Origin: Phocoena phocoena
Taxonomy: Eukaryota; Chordata; Mammalia; Artiodactyla; Phocoenidae
Direction: 5' to 3'
Assembly (NCBI RefSeq): GCF_963924675.1
Contig: NC_089224.1
Location: 68,619,464 to 68,683,463 of the forward strand
Length of the DNA stretch: 64,000 bases
Shown in pieces: positions 22,953-34,790 of this stretch (positions within the stretch are counted from its first letter, which is position 1; the number at the start of each line of letters is the position of its first letter). A program made the translations under genes and the position numbers. The notes beneath the pieces were generated by a model, which saw nothing but the letters and a program-made list of their open reading frames with translations, was not told where the DNA came from and did no database searches.

Positions 22953-25134
22953 TATAGTAACTCTCAATATTGCATATAATGTCCTTTTAGGGTTCAATTC
23001 TTTATATTTTAAAATATAAGTATAATGTTCCAATGTACAAAGCATATTCACGTATCAGTTGCTGTGCTATTTTTTCCACCATTTTAATCACCCTAGAATG
23101 AAGAAAACTGTATGTAGATTTAAACATCTCACTTAATTTCTACTCTATTCAAAAAGAAATCCATTTATTTTTGAAATAACTTAGTTATGAATTCTCTAAT
23201 CTCCTCTGTTGCTAGGTTTTAGGAGGACAAAAAAGAAATAAAATGAAGCGTGAAGTAGAAGAGAGAGTAGAATTTACACCACAATAGTGAACTCATATTT
23301 TATCAGAGCTTGCCTATACTTCTGCTGATACATTTTTCCCACAGCTCGACATTTTAAAGGCTTATTTTAAATTTATCTCTCCTGTATTAACAGGTGAGAA
23401 GTGGCCAATTCAATGTATAGAAACTACTATGACCACTTTCATCTGGTATTTTCTCTTAAAGGTAATAGGATTTCTGGGACCCTACACATATAATGATTAG
23501 AATTCATGCTAGCAGTTCTATATGGAGCCATTACAATTTATCCCTTCAATGCATTTTTTGGTGTGTGTCTAAGTACTGGGTATCCTTATAGCTATTAACT
23601 TAACTGAATTTTATGCCTGAGTATTCCTTTTAACTAAAAAATGGCAGTCCTTTAAAAAAATTCATTTTCAAAAAGAGCAGAAAACACTTAATATTCCTTT
23701 GTGATCCATAGCACACACACTCTTGACTTTTGATTCTTCAAAGTCTTGATATTTTATAAGCATTAGTTCCAATTCTTTTTTTTTTTTTTTTCCATGCAAA
23801 AACCTGACCGATACCATGGGTATTGGTTCTTGCCTTTTGGTCTTTGGCTTTTCCCAGCTGTGCTCATTTGTTATTGAGTACTTAAGAACTGCTTTTTCCT
23901 ATCAAAAATACATATTTCCCCTAAATTTTTGCTTCAGGCGACTTACTTCTGGATTCAGTGTCGTTCCAGCTTGCTGAGCATTCCAGAGGGATGGCGTCCA
24001 GGTTAGCCAAGGTTTTAAAATGTTGACCATATTGACCTGAATTCTTTCTAGATGCTTATTTGCATACTTTCAACAAAAGTAGTTATTTCTCATCAAAACC
24101 CCCAAATCTGGAAATATCAGGGCAAGATTATGTTTTTTTCTTGGTGAGATCTTGATCTTAGCATTTTACTTTCCCTTCCTGGTTTGCAGCCGGACCTTTT
24201 TAGAAGTTAGAGGAGAGAGATAGAATAATGGCACATGGGAAGGGACATGACAAAAACAATCCCTAGAGCGAAGGTAGTGAAAGATGGAGTTAAGCTGTCA
24301 TCGACTACTAAGAAGTTTGAAGGACTTTGGTATGTGACTTTGTGAGTATTGCTTTGTCATCTATAAAATAAGAGTGTTGGATCAGGTGATTTCTAAGGGT
24401 CTTTCTTGCTCTCTGACATAAGCTCTCTTCATAACCCATGACAACAAAGTCTCCAGAGAATAAAGGAGTTGAAAACATTTTTGAAATTTACCTAGCTTAT
24501 ATATTCCTAAACATTCCCAAATTCTGAGTTGGAATCTCTTGAGTAAATGCCATTAACAACTAGATTTCCCTTGACTTATGAGAAACGCACAGAAGTTGAC
24601 CTTCTTTAATGTAATTATTGGTAAAGGCATATAAATGACACATTGGAATGTCAGAAAATCAATAGCTTCATTTTTCATGTGTATGAATGTTTCTTATTAA
24701 GATTAAAATGTTCCACAGATATTATCTCATTTGTTCTTACAACATCCGGATGAAGTAGTCGGTAGTAGTAATCCCATGCAAATAAGTGGAGTCCTCTTAG
24801 TAACTCTGTTTCTTTGGATCCTTTTGGCTTTGGGCCTATTAGATGATTTTACTCAGGTAAATGAATTCATGAATAAGGTTAAAAGAAAAAAGGCAAGACT
24901 ATTAGTGACATATAATTGAGACATTTTATGAAATCTAAGTGATTCATTCAGTGTCAGATAGGGCGTGGATTATGAAATCAAGGTCACCAAATGAACCCTT
25001 CAGTGTTTTGGGTGTGACTCTGTAAACAATGAAGATGGGGCAGGAAGTGGAGAGTGGATTTGAATAGGAGGGGTGGCAGTTATTAAAGAAGGCTATCAAG
25101 GATATTAATTCTATTTACATAAGTATTCGGTAGG
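22953..25134. other. Unique sequence with a MIR-like trace
   Basis: No gene found. A T-run lies at about 23777-23791. Around 24290-24420, 'gtatgtgactttgtgagtat' and 'catctataaaataagagtgt' suggest a degraded sense MIR. The rest is unrecognised. Confidence 0.45.
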
Positions 25135-25890
25135 TTTGTCATTCATTCATTAATTCATTCATTCAAAAATATTTGTTGAGCACCTATGTACTATCTGCTG
25201 GGTATTGTGGGAAATAGGGATACAGCAGTAAAGAAACCAGATACATTCTGATAGGGGATAGGGGAAAGAAACTATACAAATAAAAAGTAAACTAATAAAT
25301 ATGATTATTTAGATTAAGATCTAACAATAAATACTGTGAGTATTATGATCCAGAGTGACTGAGGTGCAGGCAGGGCTGGTTCTGTTAACGAGGTAGAACC
25401 CTCCCCTGAAGAACGGACTTTGGAGATGAATCCTAAGTGATAAGACGGAGCCAGTCACAGGAATGTAGAAGAAGAGCATTCCAGACAGAGGAAAGGGCAA
25501 GTGCAAAGACCCTGAGGTGGGCAGAGTTTGGAATGTCTGAGAACAAACCACAAAACCAGAATGACTAGAGCAGAGGGGGTGGGGTGGGGGGTTGGCAAGA
25601 CATAAGGCCTTGTAGGCCAGGGCCAGGAATTTGTATTTTAAGTGTAATGGAAAGCCATGGGAGGATTTTAAACAAGGAATGGCATGGTCTGATTTACGTT
25701 TTAAAAAGAGCTCTGTGAAGAATGGACTATAGCTTACAGAGGAGTGAGAGTAGAAGCAAGGAGACTGCTCCCTTAGTTCAGATGGAAGATGATGGGGGTT
25801 TGAATTTGAATAGAAGCAGGGGCTTTCCAGGAGAGAAATTTAGGGCTGATATTTAGATTAACGGATCAGAACAAAGAGGGAAGAAAATGG
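25135..25890 (-). mobile_element. Antisense L2 LINE fragment
   Basis: The largest clear L2 here. In antisense it reads from the (ATTC)n tail (25140-25165) through 'tttgttgagcacctatgtac', 'gagcattccagacagaggaa', 'gtgcaaagaccctgaggtgg', 'aggccttgtaggccagggcc' and 'tggaaagccatgggaggatt' to 'gaatggcatggtctgattta'. A G-rich insert at 25574-25592 interrupts it. Confidence 0.8.
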
Positions 25891-26229
25891 ACCCTGATTC
25901 ACTGAATTATTGTCCTATGAAGATAGAAAACTAACAAGGAGCAGAAAAAAAGAGGGGCACTAGGTTCTGAAACACAAGAACAACTGGCAGTTTCTTGAGT
26001 GCCCCTTAGTAGAAGGACTATAAATTAAGAAAGCCAGATTTCCTTTTAGTACAGTAGAATCTATCTGCACCCATGCAACTGGTCGCTATTGGCCAGGGAG
26101 AAGTGTGAAGAGCAGAGAAGAATCACACCTCATACTAGGAATGATAAATGGCTTGAAATTCAAGAGCCACAGACAAAGGCAGTTTTGACTGTGTCCCACA
26201 TATGTGACTATCAAGTAAGAATACAAGAA
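25891..26229. other. Unique sequence, no gene seen
   Basis: Purine-rich unique sequence. The 160-codon minus-strand frame 26135-26617 crosses a MIR and a MER5A and is repeat-derived. Confidence 0.45.
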
Positions 26230-26400
26230 TAACACAAGGAAAAGAGTGGAAAGATCTGTAGATCAGAAGCTCAGTGGATCTGACCACTAATCCACTGGGT
26301 GACTTTGCACAAGTCATGTCTCTGTGAGCCTTCTCATTGTGAGATGACAGCTTGGACTCAGTTCTCCCTAAGGAATTTTTAAAAACTATCTCATATATAA
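26230..26400 (+). mobile_element. MIR-like SINE fragment
   Basis: 'tccactgggtgactttgcac' with 'aagtcatgtctctgtgagcc' and 'ttctcattgtgagatga' follow the MIR core order. The 5' part is weak. Confidence 0.55.
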
Positions 26401-26446
26401 ATCTCAAATCAACACTCTTGCTTTCCAAAAATACACTCTCTAAAGG

Positions 26447-26678
26447 AGTTGTTCTCCATTGGGGCAATATTGCCCCCCAGGTGACATTTGATAATGTCTG
26501 GAGACATGTTTGGTTGTCACAATTGGAGGATGAGTGTGGATTGCTACTGGCATCTAGTAGGTAGAGGCCAGGGATGCTGCTAAACCTCCCACAATGCACA
26601 GGACGGCCCCCACACATACAAACAACAATTAATTAAACTGTCCAAAATGTTAACAGTGTTGAGGTTGAGAAACCCTGG
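26447..26678 (+). mobile_element. MER5A hAT-Charlie DNA transposon
   Basis: The full-length-like copy begins 'agttgttctccattggggc'. It contains 'gccccccaggtgacatttga', 'aatgtctggagacatgtttg', 'gctactggcatctagtaggt' and 'gccagggatgctgctaaacc', and ends 'gaggttgagaaaccctgg'. An exact 8-bp duplication tctaaagg (26439-26446, 26679-26686) proves hAT-type insertion. It has no transposase. Confidence 0.93.
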
Positions 26679-26686
26679 TCTAAAGG

Positions 26687-29600
26687 AAATGACAGAAATG
26701 TTAACAGGTTGCTTCTGGACGGGATGTGATTTTTTTCTTGTTGAAAATAAAGAAGTTCTGTCTTTTCCAAACATTTAATATTGAACACTTACTTTACAAG
26801 CATTAAACAAATGGACAAGCACACACAAAATCTTGACAACTGAAAAGCAAACAATGCCACCACCAAACAATGTCTCCCAGACCTGGGTCATGAGTCTTCC
26901 TGATAGCAGACATCAGAGGCAATGTGCCTTAAGTCCTCTCCAAAGTGAGTCAGGGCTGGCAGCGGGAGAGGGTCAAGGGCTCTTTGATCTGACAGGCTGC
27001 AGAATGTCTTACCTAGCAAACATTCAAGATTTCCAGTGACTCGTTTGCCTGTGGCTTTGCTCTGCTCACTCAGGTCCTCTTGGGTTTTGGTTCTAGAGAG
27101 GCTGAAGAGGAAAAACAAGCTGTTCTGTTTCTCTTTAATTTACACTGTCATTGAGCAATATCTAGAACCCTGGCTGCTGCCCCTTCTTCTCTGCAGCTGG
27201 ACCAGTGTGGAGTGTGTCAGAACCCAGAAGAGTCTCTAGGAGTTCATTATTTTAATATTAAATTTAATATTAAATTTTAATATTAAAGTATTTAAATATT
27301 AAGCATTAAATAGGATTGCAGGTTATATTCAGAGAGAGTAGATATGCTCCCCTAGCACCATAAGGGTAGCCAGGAATAAAATAAAAAATACTCTTCAGTG
27401 AGGAGAATTGTCCAAACTGAAGACATAGGAAACATTTCTCACTTGCCTCATGTTTAGTGAGTCTCACTCTCACCCTCTCTCTCTGCAAAATTCCCAGTCA
27501 CTTTCATTACTTTACCTCAGCCCAACCAAATGAGAGTTAAATCTCTTACCTCTCCTGTGGAACAGTAATGTCTCCATGTCCCACTCAGTAAAGATAAACA
27601 TAAAGTTATGAGCTTGTTAAATAATTCAGGTTACATTGTTTTTGAGATTTCAGGGTCACAGGGAAATTCTGACCTGAATAATCTGGATGAACTGTCACAA
27701 TTGTGCACTGCTTTGTCTGTTCAAATTTGGCAAATGCTGACCAGCACTCATCCAACAGGTAAACCTGGAGTCTGGCTCACACAGCAAAATAGAATTTCAG
27801 GCTCAGTGATTTGTAATCTGTGACTACTTGCCATTTTCTATTGGAAGAGGGCAGTTTGCTTCATTGATCTCTATTTCTATTTCATCTTTTGAAAAATTGG
27901 AATGATAATGGTTATCTGGCTTACATGCTTGTCAGGAGGAGTTATTTTAAAGCACTTTGCAAATATAAAAATGTTCAGCGAAATTGCAGCGTCATCTAGA
28001 TGCTGTACCACCTGTCTCCTTTGAGGAATCCATCAAAATCCACACCCCTCCCAGGCTGATTTTTCTAGTCCTAATCTCCTATTCTCTCTTTTGTTGAAAG
28101 GTATTTAGATCTCCTTTTAAAATGTTTATTGCATGTGTATATGTGTTTGTCACGCAAAAGAATTCTGTTAAAATATTAATATCTTGAAAACTGTGTTTAT
28201 AAGTTAAACCTTTTATCCCGAAAAGTTGTGTAATTTCCCTTTTTAACAATTCTCTTGCATTTCTTATTTGCATAAAAAATGTAAGCGAAAGTATATTTTT
28301 CTCTCTAAATGGAAGAGTCTACTCGGCAATCATAAGAATTCTTGTTTGAAAAACTGAATTTTTTCAGTTGTTTGAAATTATTTTCAAATTTCAGTTTCAG
28401 AAAAAACTGAATTTTTTCTTGTTTGAAAAAGTGAAAAACTGTGACTAAGGAAGTCACATAACTTTTCAGGTGGATACCTTACTGAATTTAAATGAACATA
28501 TTTTGATGTAAGGAATGAGGTGAGCATCTTTTTCTTCTATAACTCTTTAAAGTGGACTTCATTTAGATTTGAGACACTAGAGTGAAAACGTTTCCTTTGG
28601 AGGAAAACATTTATTTTATAAAGAGTAGACTGGAATAGTCAATAGAATGAGAGATATAATTTTACACAAACAACTTCAAGTTTTATACTAGAAACTTTAT
28701 CTGGCCCCCTTTTCCCACAGTCTTAAGGAATCAACTCACATACCACCTATTTCATGATACCCTCTGTAATGACCAGGTTCCATTCTGAGCTCCTACACCA
28801 CTCAGTGTTTCTCATAAGGAACCACAGTAGTGGATAATACTCAGAAGCAGAGAATCCAAAAGGCAAAGAACAGGACCTAGAAAGGAAACAAACTCTGAAA
28901 TGGGCAGACAGAGAAGAACCTGCAAAGCAGACACCAAACCCAGAAGAATATGGTATCATAGCGACCACAAAAAGAGAATGGTTAAATTTTGAAAATTGAG
29001 ATGAAGAAAAATCATCCATCTATAATTCTGCTATCTAAAAAAGAAAACACACATAAAAAAAGAAAAGAAAAGAATGGCTAAAAAAAAAGAGGGTACTTGT
29101 CAGTCAACCATGTTGAATGCTGTGAAGATTAAGAAGTATCCAGATAGATTTAGCAACAAGGAGGTCACGGATGCTGGGTGCAAAACCCAGACCTCAATGT
29201 ATTTAGGAGGCATTAGCTATTTTGAAACATACTGATTTCAGGTTGAATTTAGGGAAGAATCCCATCGTTTGAAAGATTTTATTTGACTGAGGAATAATAT
29301 TCCTCATTAATAATTCATTCTTAAATAGGTATGTGAGAAGGAGCCTCTGCGCCTGATGTGTCCTTGATGGAAAGAAAAATAAATAATAGTTATGTCTGAT
29401 AACCATGACCCATCACCCCACACTTGTTTGTAGCTTTCTACAGCTCAAAACATTGTTGAAAACACTAATTATTGCAATATCCCCAGGAGGCAGGTATTAA
29501 TACCTGCTACATATACCTTTCAAACTCTGATGATTTGATGAAAGCAATTCTGTCATGAGTCATAAGTTACCACTACTTACTTCCCCAGAGTCAAATTGCA

Positions 29601-30284
29601 CAGGGATCTATCTGATCACGGAAGCAATGCATGAATGTACCACAGCATTGCACATGTGTGTATAAACATTTCCGGCCAGTGATCTTTATTTAACTTTGGT
29701 GAGATAAAAGTTAATGCTCTCCTATGTCCTTATATATCCTGAGTCAGCCTCATGCGCCTCAACTTTGCCCTAATGTGCTCTCAATTTGTATCTTTGACAA
29801 AGCTGTTGTCATTTTCTTCCTCTGGGTTTTTATCTTCTGTCTGCTTCCACAGGTGGTATTTTGCAACTTTCACCAGATCTCTTCAATTAAACTTCACTTT
29901 ACCAACCATGGAAACTTGATGATTATTGTTTTACTTTTCTGATTGCATTGGACCCTGTGAGCACACCGATTAGCCAGAGATGCTTGGATTTGATATTCCC
30001 GGTAAATGAGCATTTCCAATCAGATACACAACAATGACAACAGCAGGACTGTTTTTGGACTTTTAGAGAGAGGAGAAGTTAACAGCTGTTTTTAGGTTTC
30101 TGCTCTTTTTCTCTGGACCATATAGTGGGTTTTTGTGGAAGTGGGGGAACCAGAACTGAGCAAATTAAATGATTAATTTTAAGAGATCACAGCAGTGGAA
30201 AGAAAGGCTGATAAAATGAATGTAGTGTATTAGTCTCACTATGGGCGGTGGTAATAAATAGAACAACTATGTCAACAAATAACA
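26687..30284. other. Unique sequence, no gene seen
   Basis: About 3.6 kb without a defensible gene or full repeat. Contents: a perfect AT palindrome (27251-27274), a MIR-like 3' trace at 27830-27980, a shuffled short repeat (28341-28440), an A-rich low-complexity stretch (29036-29092) and a MIR-like trace at 29430-29530. Open frames in the interval are short and overlap on both strands. Confidence 0.5.
29036..29092. repeat. A-rich low-complexity stretch
   Basis: A and G make up almost the whole interval, with AAAAG-like units (for example 'aaaagaaaagaaaagaatgg'). Confidence 0.8.
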
Positions 30285-30510
30285 GCAGGTAACATTTAAT
30301 TAGGGCTTACTCCAAGCCTGCATTATTTTTAGCTTGTTTAATTTTCACAATCTTGTGAAGTAGGTCCCGTCCCATTTTAGAGCAGAGCCATCCCTGGATC
30401 AGCAAGGTTACAGTGACTTGCCAAAGGTCAACAGAGGTAGTGAGTTCAGAGTTGGGGTTTAAACCCAGGTTGTCAATTTCAAACTGCTATTCCATAATTC
30501 TCCCTCTACT
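30285..30510 (-). mobile_element. Antisense MIR SINE
   Basis: Blocks in order: 'aacatttaattagggcttac', 'agcttgtttaattttcacaa', 'tgtgaagtaggtcccgtccc', 'cagtgacttgccaaaggtca' and 'tggggtttaaacccaggttg'. The left part is the usual MIR/MIRb distal end. Confidence 0.75.
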
Positions 30511-31094
30511 TCTCTACCTTTCAGGCATACTTTTAAATACTGGAAGGTTTGGTCACAGAGTTAGAGATGATAAAAGATCACAAACAAGTCAGTGATAATT
30601 ACATGATCATTATTACTGTCTAACAATATCTCACAGTGCTGTTAAAACACCCATAGTTACTGTTCGATCCACTTGGTTGCCTTTGAACATTGATTCATTG
30701 TTTAAGTTGAGCTGCCTCCTGCCCTGACTAAATCCTCTTATATACTCCAAGGCAAAGGTCTTGCAGTTTCTAATAAAAAAGCACTTTATTTTTGGTCACT
30801 GGTTTCACATTACATAATTCTTTTTAAGCTCTTGTGTGCACCAAATTTACTCCATTCTATGCTGTGTTATGTGAGTCGCTCAACTTTTGCTCTCTGATAT
30901 ATCATAGAAAGAGTGCTCTTATATAATTGACATATTTTAATGTAATTTACATTTCATATATATTGCAGTACACATTTGTATCATACTATATTGTTTGAGA
31001 ATCAATCGATATTTCTGGTAGCTGTAAGCTTGAGATTATACATGAAAATCACTCACATTTATTATTACTAAGGGAGAGATAGATAATTAGTTTG
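30511..31094. other. Unique AT-rich sequence, no gene seen
   Basis: No repeat or gene recognised. Confidence 0.45.
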
Positions 31095-31970
31095 ATTCAC
31101 AAACACTTGAATACTTATTGTGTCTACATTGTGTTAGGAATGGGATACAAGGAATATACAACCTAATCTATCAAAGACTTCTCTAGTAAAAATATAATCA
31201 TAGTGGGATAATTGGTATAATAACAGTTTGTTAACTGTAGAATAGAAATAAAAGACCCAACTAAGTTTTGAGGAATTATTAAAGAAAATGAAACTGAGAC
31301 ATGGCACTTGAGCTGTCTTTCAGATTAAGGAGAAAGTTACCAAGTAGACAGTGAGGGTTCAAATGTAGGACTTATAAGCAGAGAGTACAGCGTAAACAGA
31401 GGCATAGAGGCATAACAGGATTTGGAGGTGGGTATGGTTGAAGCTTCCACTGCATGGTCAGAGTAGTGGGTTGCAATGAGGGGAGGTTGGAAAGTGGACG
31501 GAGACTGGATTGAGAAAAGCCTTCCAGACCAGATGAAAAATTTGGCCTTATTTAAGCAACAGGGAACCATAGAAAGTTTTAAATCATCATTAGCTTTATA
31601 TTTTATAATAGTAATTGGGTTTTCCATAAGAAACTTGGATTAGAAGTTGATGGGAGCAGATTCCAAGGGACCAATTCATCAAACTTGAGTGCCAATAGTT
31701 CAAGAGACAATAAAAGTCACAATTAACACAGTGGCCATGGATTCCAAAGGCATTTCAGAGTCTCAAAAAATGGACTCAAGATACGAGTGGGGATGGGAGG
31801 AAGAGAGAAAAATGAGGGAAAAGAAGGAGTTAATGTCTTTAGTGATTGATAGTGCTTTTGCTATAATTGGTGATACTGGAGGGAGAATAAATTGGGGGAA
31901 GAGAGAAAGATATGCACAGAATTCTAATTTTAATGTATTGAGCTTGAGATGCTAGTGGAACATCCAGGAG
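31095..31970 (-). mobile_element. Antisense L2 LINE fragment
   Basis: Begins 'cttgaatacttattgtgtct' and passes through 'tggcacttgagctgtctttc' and 'agggaaccatagaaagtttt'. It continues into the less common upstream L2 part with 'atgtattgagcttgagatgc' and 'tagtggaacatccaggagcc'. It is divergent but keeps the block order for almost 900 bp. The frame 31689-31955 is part of it. Confidence 0.65.
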
Positions 31971-32730
31971 CCTAGGCCCTCTTTGATTGTCACTTCCTAG
32001 GTGATCAAACTCCTGGTAATAACTCCAATCACACTTATCAGCTGTAGATAAAGAAGAAACTTTGAGTCTTGCATACCAATCCTTTACTCTGCCATTTTGT
32101 ATTTTTACAAATGCTAGTTCTTTGTTATTTGGCGAGATTGGCTTAAAACTTCCCCTATATTTTCCTAATTGCAGTAACCTAGGGAAAGCATTAAATTGTG
32201 TTGATAGAATTGTTAGCTACAATCTGCCTCTAATGATAATAGTTTAGAATCATGAAGCAGCTATATTTTAGCCCAAGAGAAAACAAACTTTATCCCGAAC
32301 ACGTGTTCTTTTGCCTTTCTCATCTGATGTTACTTGAAAATTTTATTTTTCCATTTTGAATAGCGGATTCTGCCAACTGTTTTAAAAGCTTTTCTCCTTT
32401 TAGGGGAGGAGAGGAACCGTTTTTCCTCCCTTTTGTCCGATAGCTGAGAAGTGAAGATTTAATCGGTGAGAAAAATATACACACTACAAACATCAGAATG
32501 TTCCTCCTGCTTTTAATGTTTGATGTGCCTGACAGATTACCCTTTCAAAACAGGATAATAGGATAGGTGGTGCTGGAAAAAAACTTTTCCATCCAAGGCA
32601 AAACCTCATGGACATTGAAAAGAACTGGCATTAGCCTAGACATTTGGGGGAGGGGAAACATATCCTTGGGGCATAGATTCTATAGTGAAAGGCTTCCATC
32701 TCTTTAAACATACACTCTAGGCTCACTCCA
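31971..32730. other. Unique sequence, no gene seen
   Basis: No recognisable repeat, exon or RNA gene. Confidence 0.45.
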
Positions 32731-32880
32731 AGAAGTGTAATGGAAAGAGCATTGAAAAATCAGGAGACTTGGCATCTGTTTCTGACTCTGCCACCTTGTG
32801 GGATGAGCAAATCTTACCACGCTCTGTGCTTCAGCATCTTCATTTGCAAAGGTTAATGGTATTATTTCTGACTTTAACCC
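32731..32880 (+). mobile_element. MIR SINE
   Basis: 'gtgtaatggaaagagcattg', 'tctgtttctgactctgccac', 'cttgtgggatgagcaaatct' and 'cttcagcatcttcatttgca' follow the sense MIR order. Confidence 0.75.
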
Positions 32881-32964
32881 AAAATAAATACAATATTTTT
32901 TTGAACACCAGCTACTTTCACATATATTTTTGCACTCAATATAAATTGACAATGAAAAAAACCC

Positions 32965-33075
32965 AAAGTCACGTTACCCATTGTTTACTAATGAGAAAAC
33001 GAAGGCTCAGAGAATTTAAGAGATTTACTCAGTATCAGGCAGTTCGTGAGCACTTTTGAGGCAAGGTCTTCCTTT
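32965..33075 (-). mobile_element. Antisense MIR SINE
   Basis: 'ctaatgagaaaacgaaggct', 'cagagaatttaagagattta' and 'gcaaggtcttcctttaacca' fit an antisense MIR. It faces the sense MIR about 85 bp upstream. Confidence 0.7.
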
Positions 33076-34099
33076 AACCAGTGTCCTTTCCATAACATTG
33101 CACTGCTGCTAAGCAATTTCTATTATTTGGCTAGAAGAACACAACAGTTAGATGCACCTGAAACAATAAAACTACCTACTTTTCCTTATCTCAGGCAGAA
33201 ACAGAGGATGATGAGCAACTTTGACTAAGAATTTAATGAAGTCTTCAGGACAAGTAATCTCAAAGCTTTGACTGGCTGCTTGGGTTTCTAGAAAGTGACC
33301 AGGAAGAGGTATTATAACTCGGCAACAGGATCTTTCTTATTCCTGCCAAGACTGAAGATGCACACTTTTAAAGCTGAGGAGGATATAAAACACTGAATCC
33401 ATTGTCTAAGAGAGGTGCCTTGCACATTATGAGTTAGAAAAAATGTTTAGCTTCTACCTTGTCATTTTATGGACTTTATATCTTTGAGAATTAATGTTTT
33501 TCCTTTGGAGGGGTGGATATGTGTTCAAGCATTTTGTGTGTGTGCATATACACACATGTACTTATTTTGATAGTGACTGATGGACCATCTGTAGAATAAA
33601 TCAAGAGAAGGGACTGACTCATACTGGAGGTGAGATCTGAGGAGACCAGTTGCTTAGAAATCCTTTCTCTACTCCCTCATCTGCCCTCAACTCTTCTGAA
33701 GGCCCTGAGGAGTCAAGCGCTGTCACTGTCTTTTCTTTGGAAGTCCTCAGGAGGCCATCCAATAAGGAATGGCTTAGGCTTTGTCATGGGTATAGGATGG
33801 GGGTGGGTGGGAAGGGCAGAGGAGAGACCAGTGCTCTGGGTTGGAGAGGGGATAGAGAGCGGCCCACTGATACTAAAAGAACAGTTTCTTTATGGAAGGG
33901 GAACACTTGACAATGATAGAATGGGAAGGAAGGAGAAACAGGCAAGAAACAAGAAGAGCACAGAAGGAGGCCCCACTGTGAATAGCTGACTCTTCTGGAG
34001 TCCTTAGACGTGGGTGCAAAAGCTTATTTAGCTTTAGGTTCTTCTCCCTACCCATGATGATTCTGCCACATGCATATCTTTCAAATTGATTCCATCTAC
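33076..34099. other. Unique sequence with a G-rich block
   Basis: No gene is defensible. Two overlapping plus-strand frames (33630-33989, 33650-33910) have no known domain. A G-quadruplex-type block is at 33799-33816. Confidence 0.45.
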
Positions 34100-34790
34100 T
34101 TCCCTCTGATCTAATGCCACTATTTTATTAGTCTAGGACCACTCTCCTCTTTCCTGAGGTTACTGCCACAGAATCCTACCTGAGCTCCCAGCATCAGGTC
34201 CTCAGCCATTTTCATCTCTTGATACGTTCCACATAATACAGCCAGAGAGATCTAAAATGCAAATCAGATCTTGTGGCGTCCCAGTCTCAAACCCTTTCAT
34301 TGCCCTCCACTTTTCCCTCATGGTCCAGTTCAAGCTATCGAGTGTGGGGGAATAAGTCCCTTTCTGATTTTTCCGCTTATTTCTCCTGCCTCAGGCCTCA
34401 CCACCCTCTACCTCACAGAAGATTTCACAGCCACAATGAGTTCCTAGTAGGACTTTGTTGCACTTTCTTCTCTATCCTCAAGGCTGTTCTCTCTGCTATG
34501 AGATTCTCTTCCCCTTTCCCATGAAGAGTCCCTGTAAACATTTCCCTGAATAATATGTGATAATCCTTTAGGTTTCAGAGAAGATGTCACTTGCCCTGGG
34601 AACATTTCCCTGACTCCTCATTGCAAACATGTTCCTCTTTAAGTTCCCATAGCACCTGGTGATCACATCATAGGATTTATCGCACTTTCTTGTGGTAGCC
34701 TGTTTTCTTGTCTGTATTCTCCACTAGGCTTTAAACTTCTCAAGTATAGAATCTTCTTTGTTCATCATTGTGACTCCTTTTCCCGAGAAC
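34100..34790 (+). mobile_element. Sense L2 LINE fragment
   Basis: A long, ordered sense L2: 'gagagatctaaaatgcaaat', 'aaaccctttcattgccctcc', 'ctatgagattctcttcccct', 'tcagagaagatgtcacttgc', 'atttccctgactcctcattg' and 'ctccactaggctttaaactt'. The 83-codon frame 34273-34524 lies inside it. Confidence 0.78.

Noticed and set aside
25140..25165. (ATTC)n run considered as an independent microsatellite
   Set aside because: It is the ordinary tail of the antisense L2 element at 25135-25890.
26135..26617. 160-codon minus-strand open frame
   Set aside because: It crosses a MIR fragment and the MER5A element with its exact target duplication. No protein family fits.
33630..33989. 119-codon plus-strand frame as a gene
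   Set aside because: Overlaps a second open frame of different register, has low-complexity G-rich composition, and shows no known motif.
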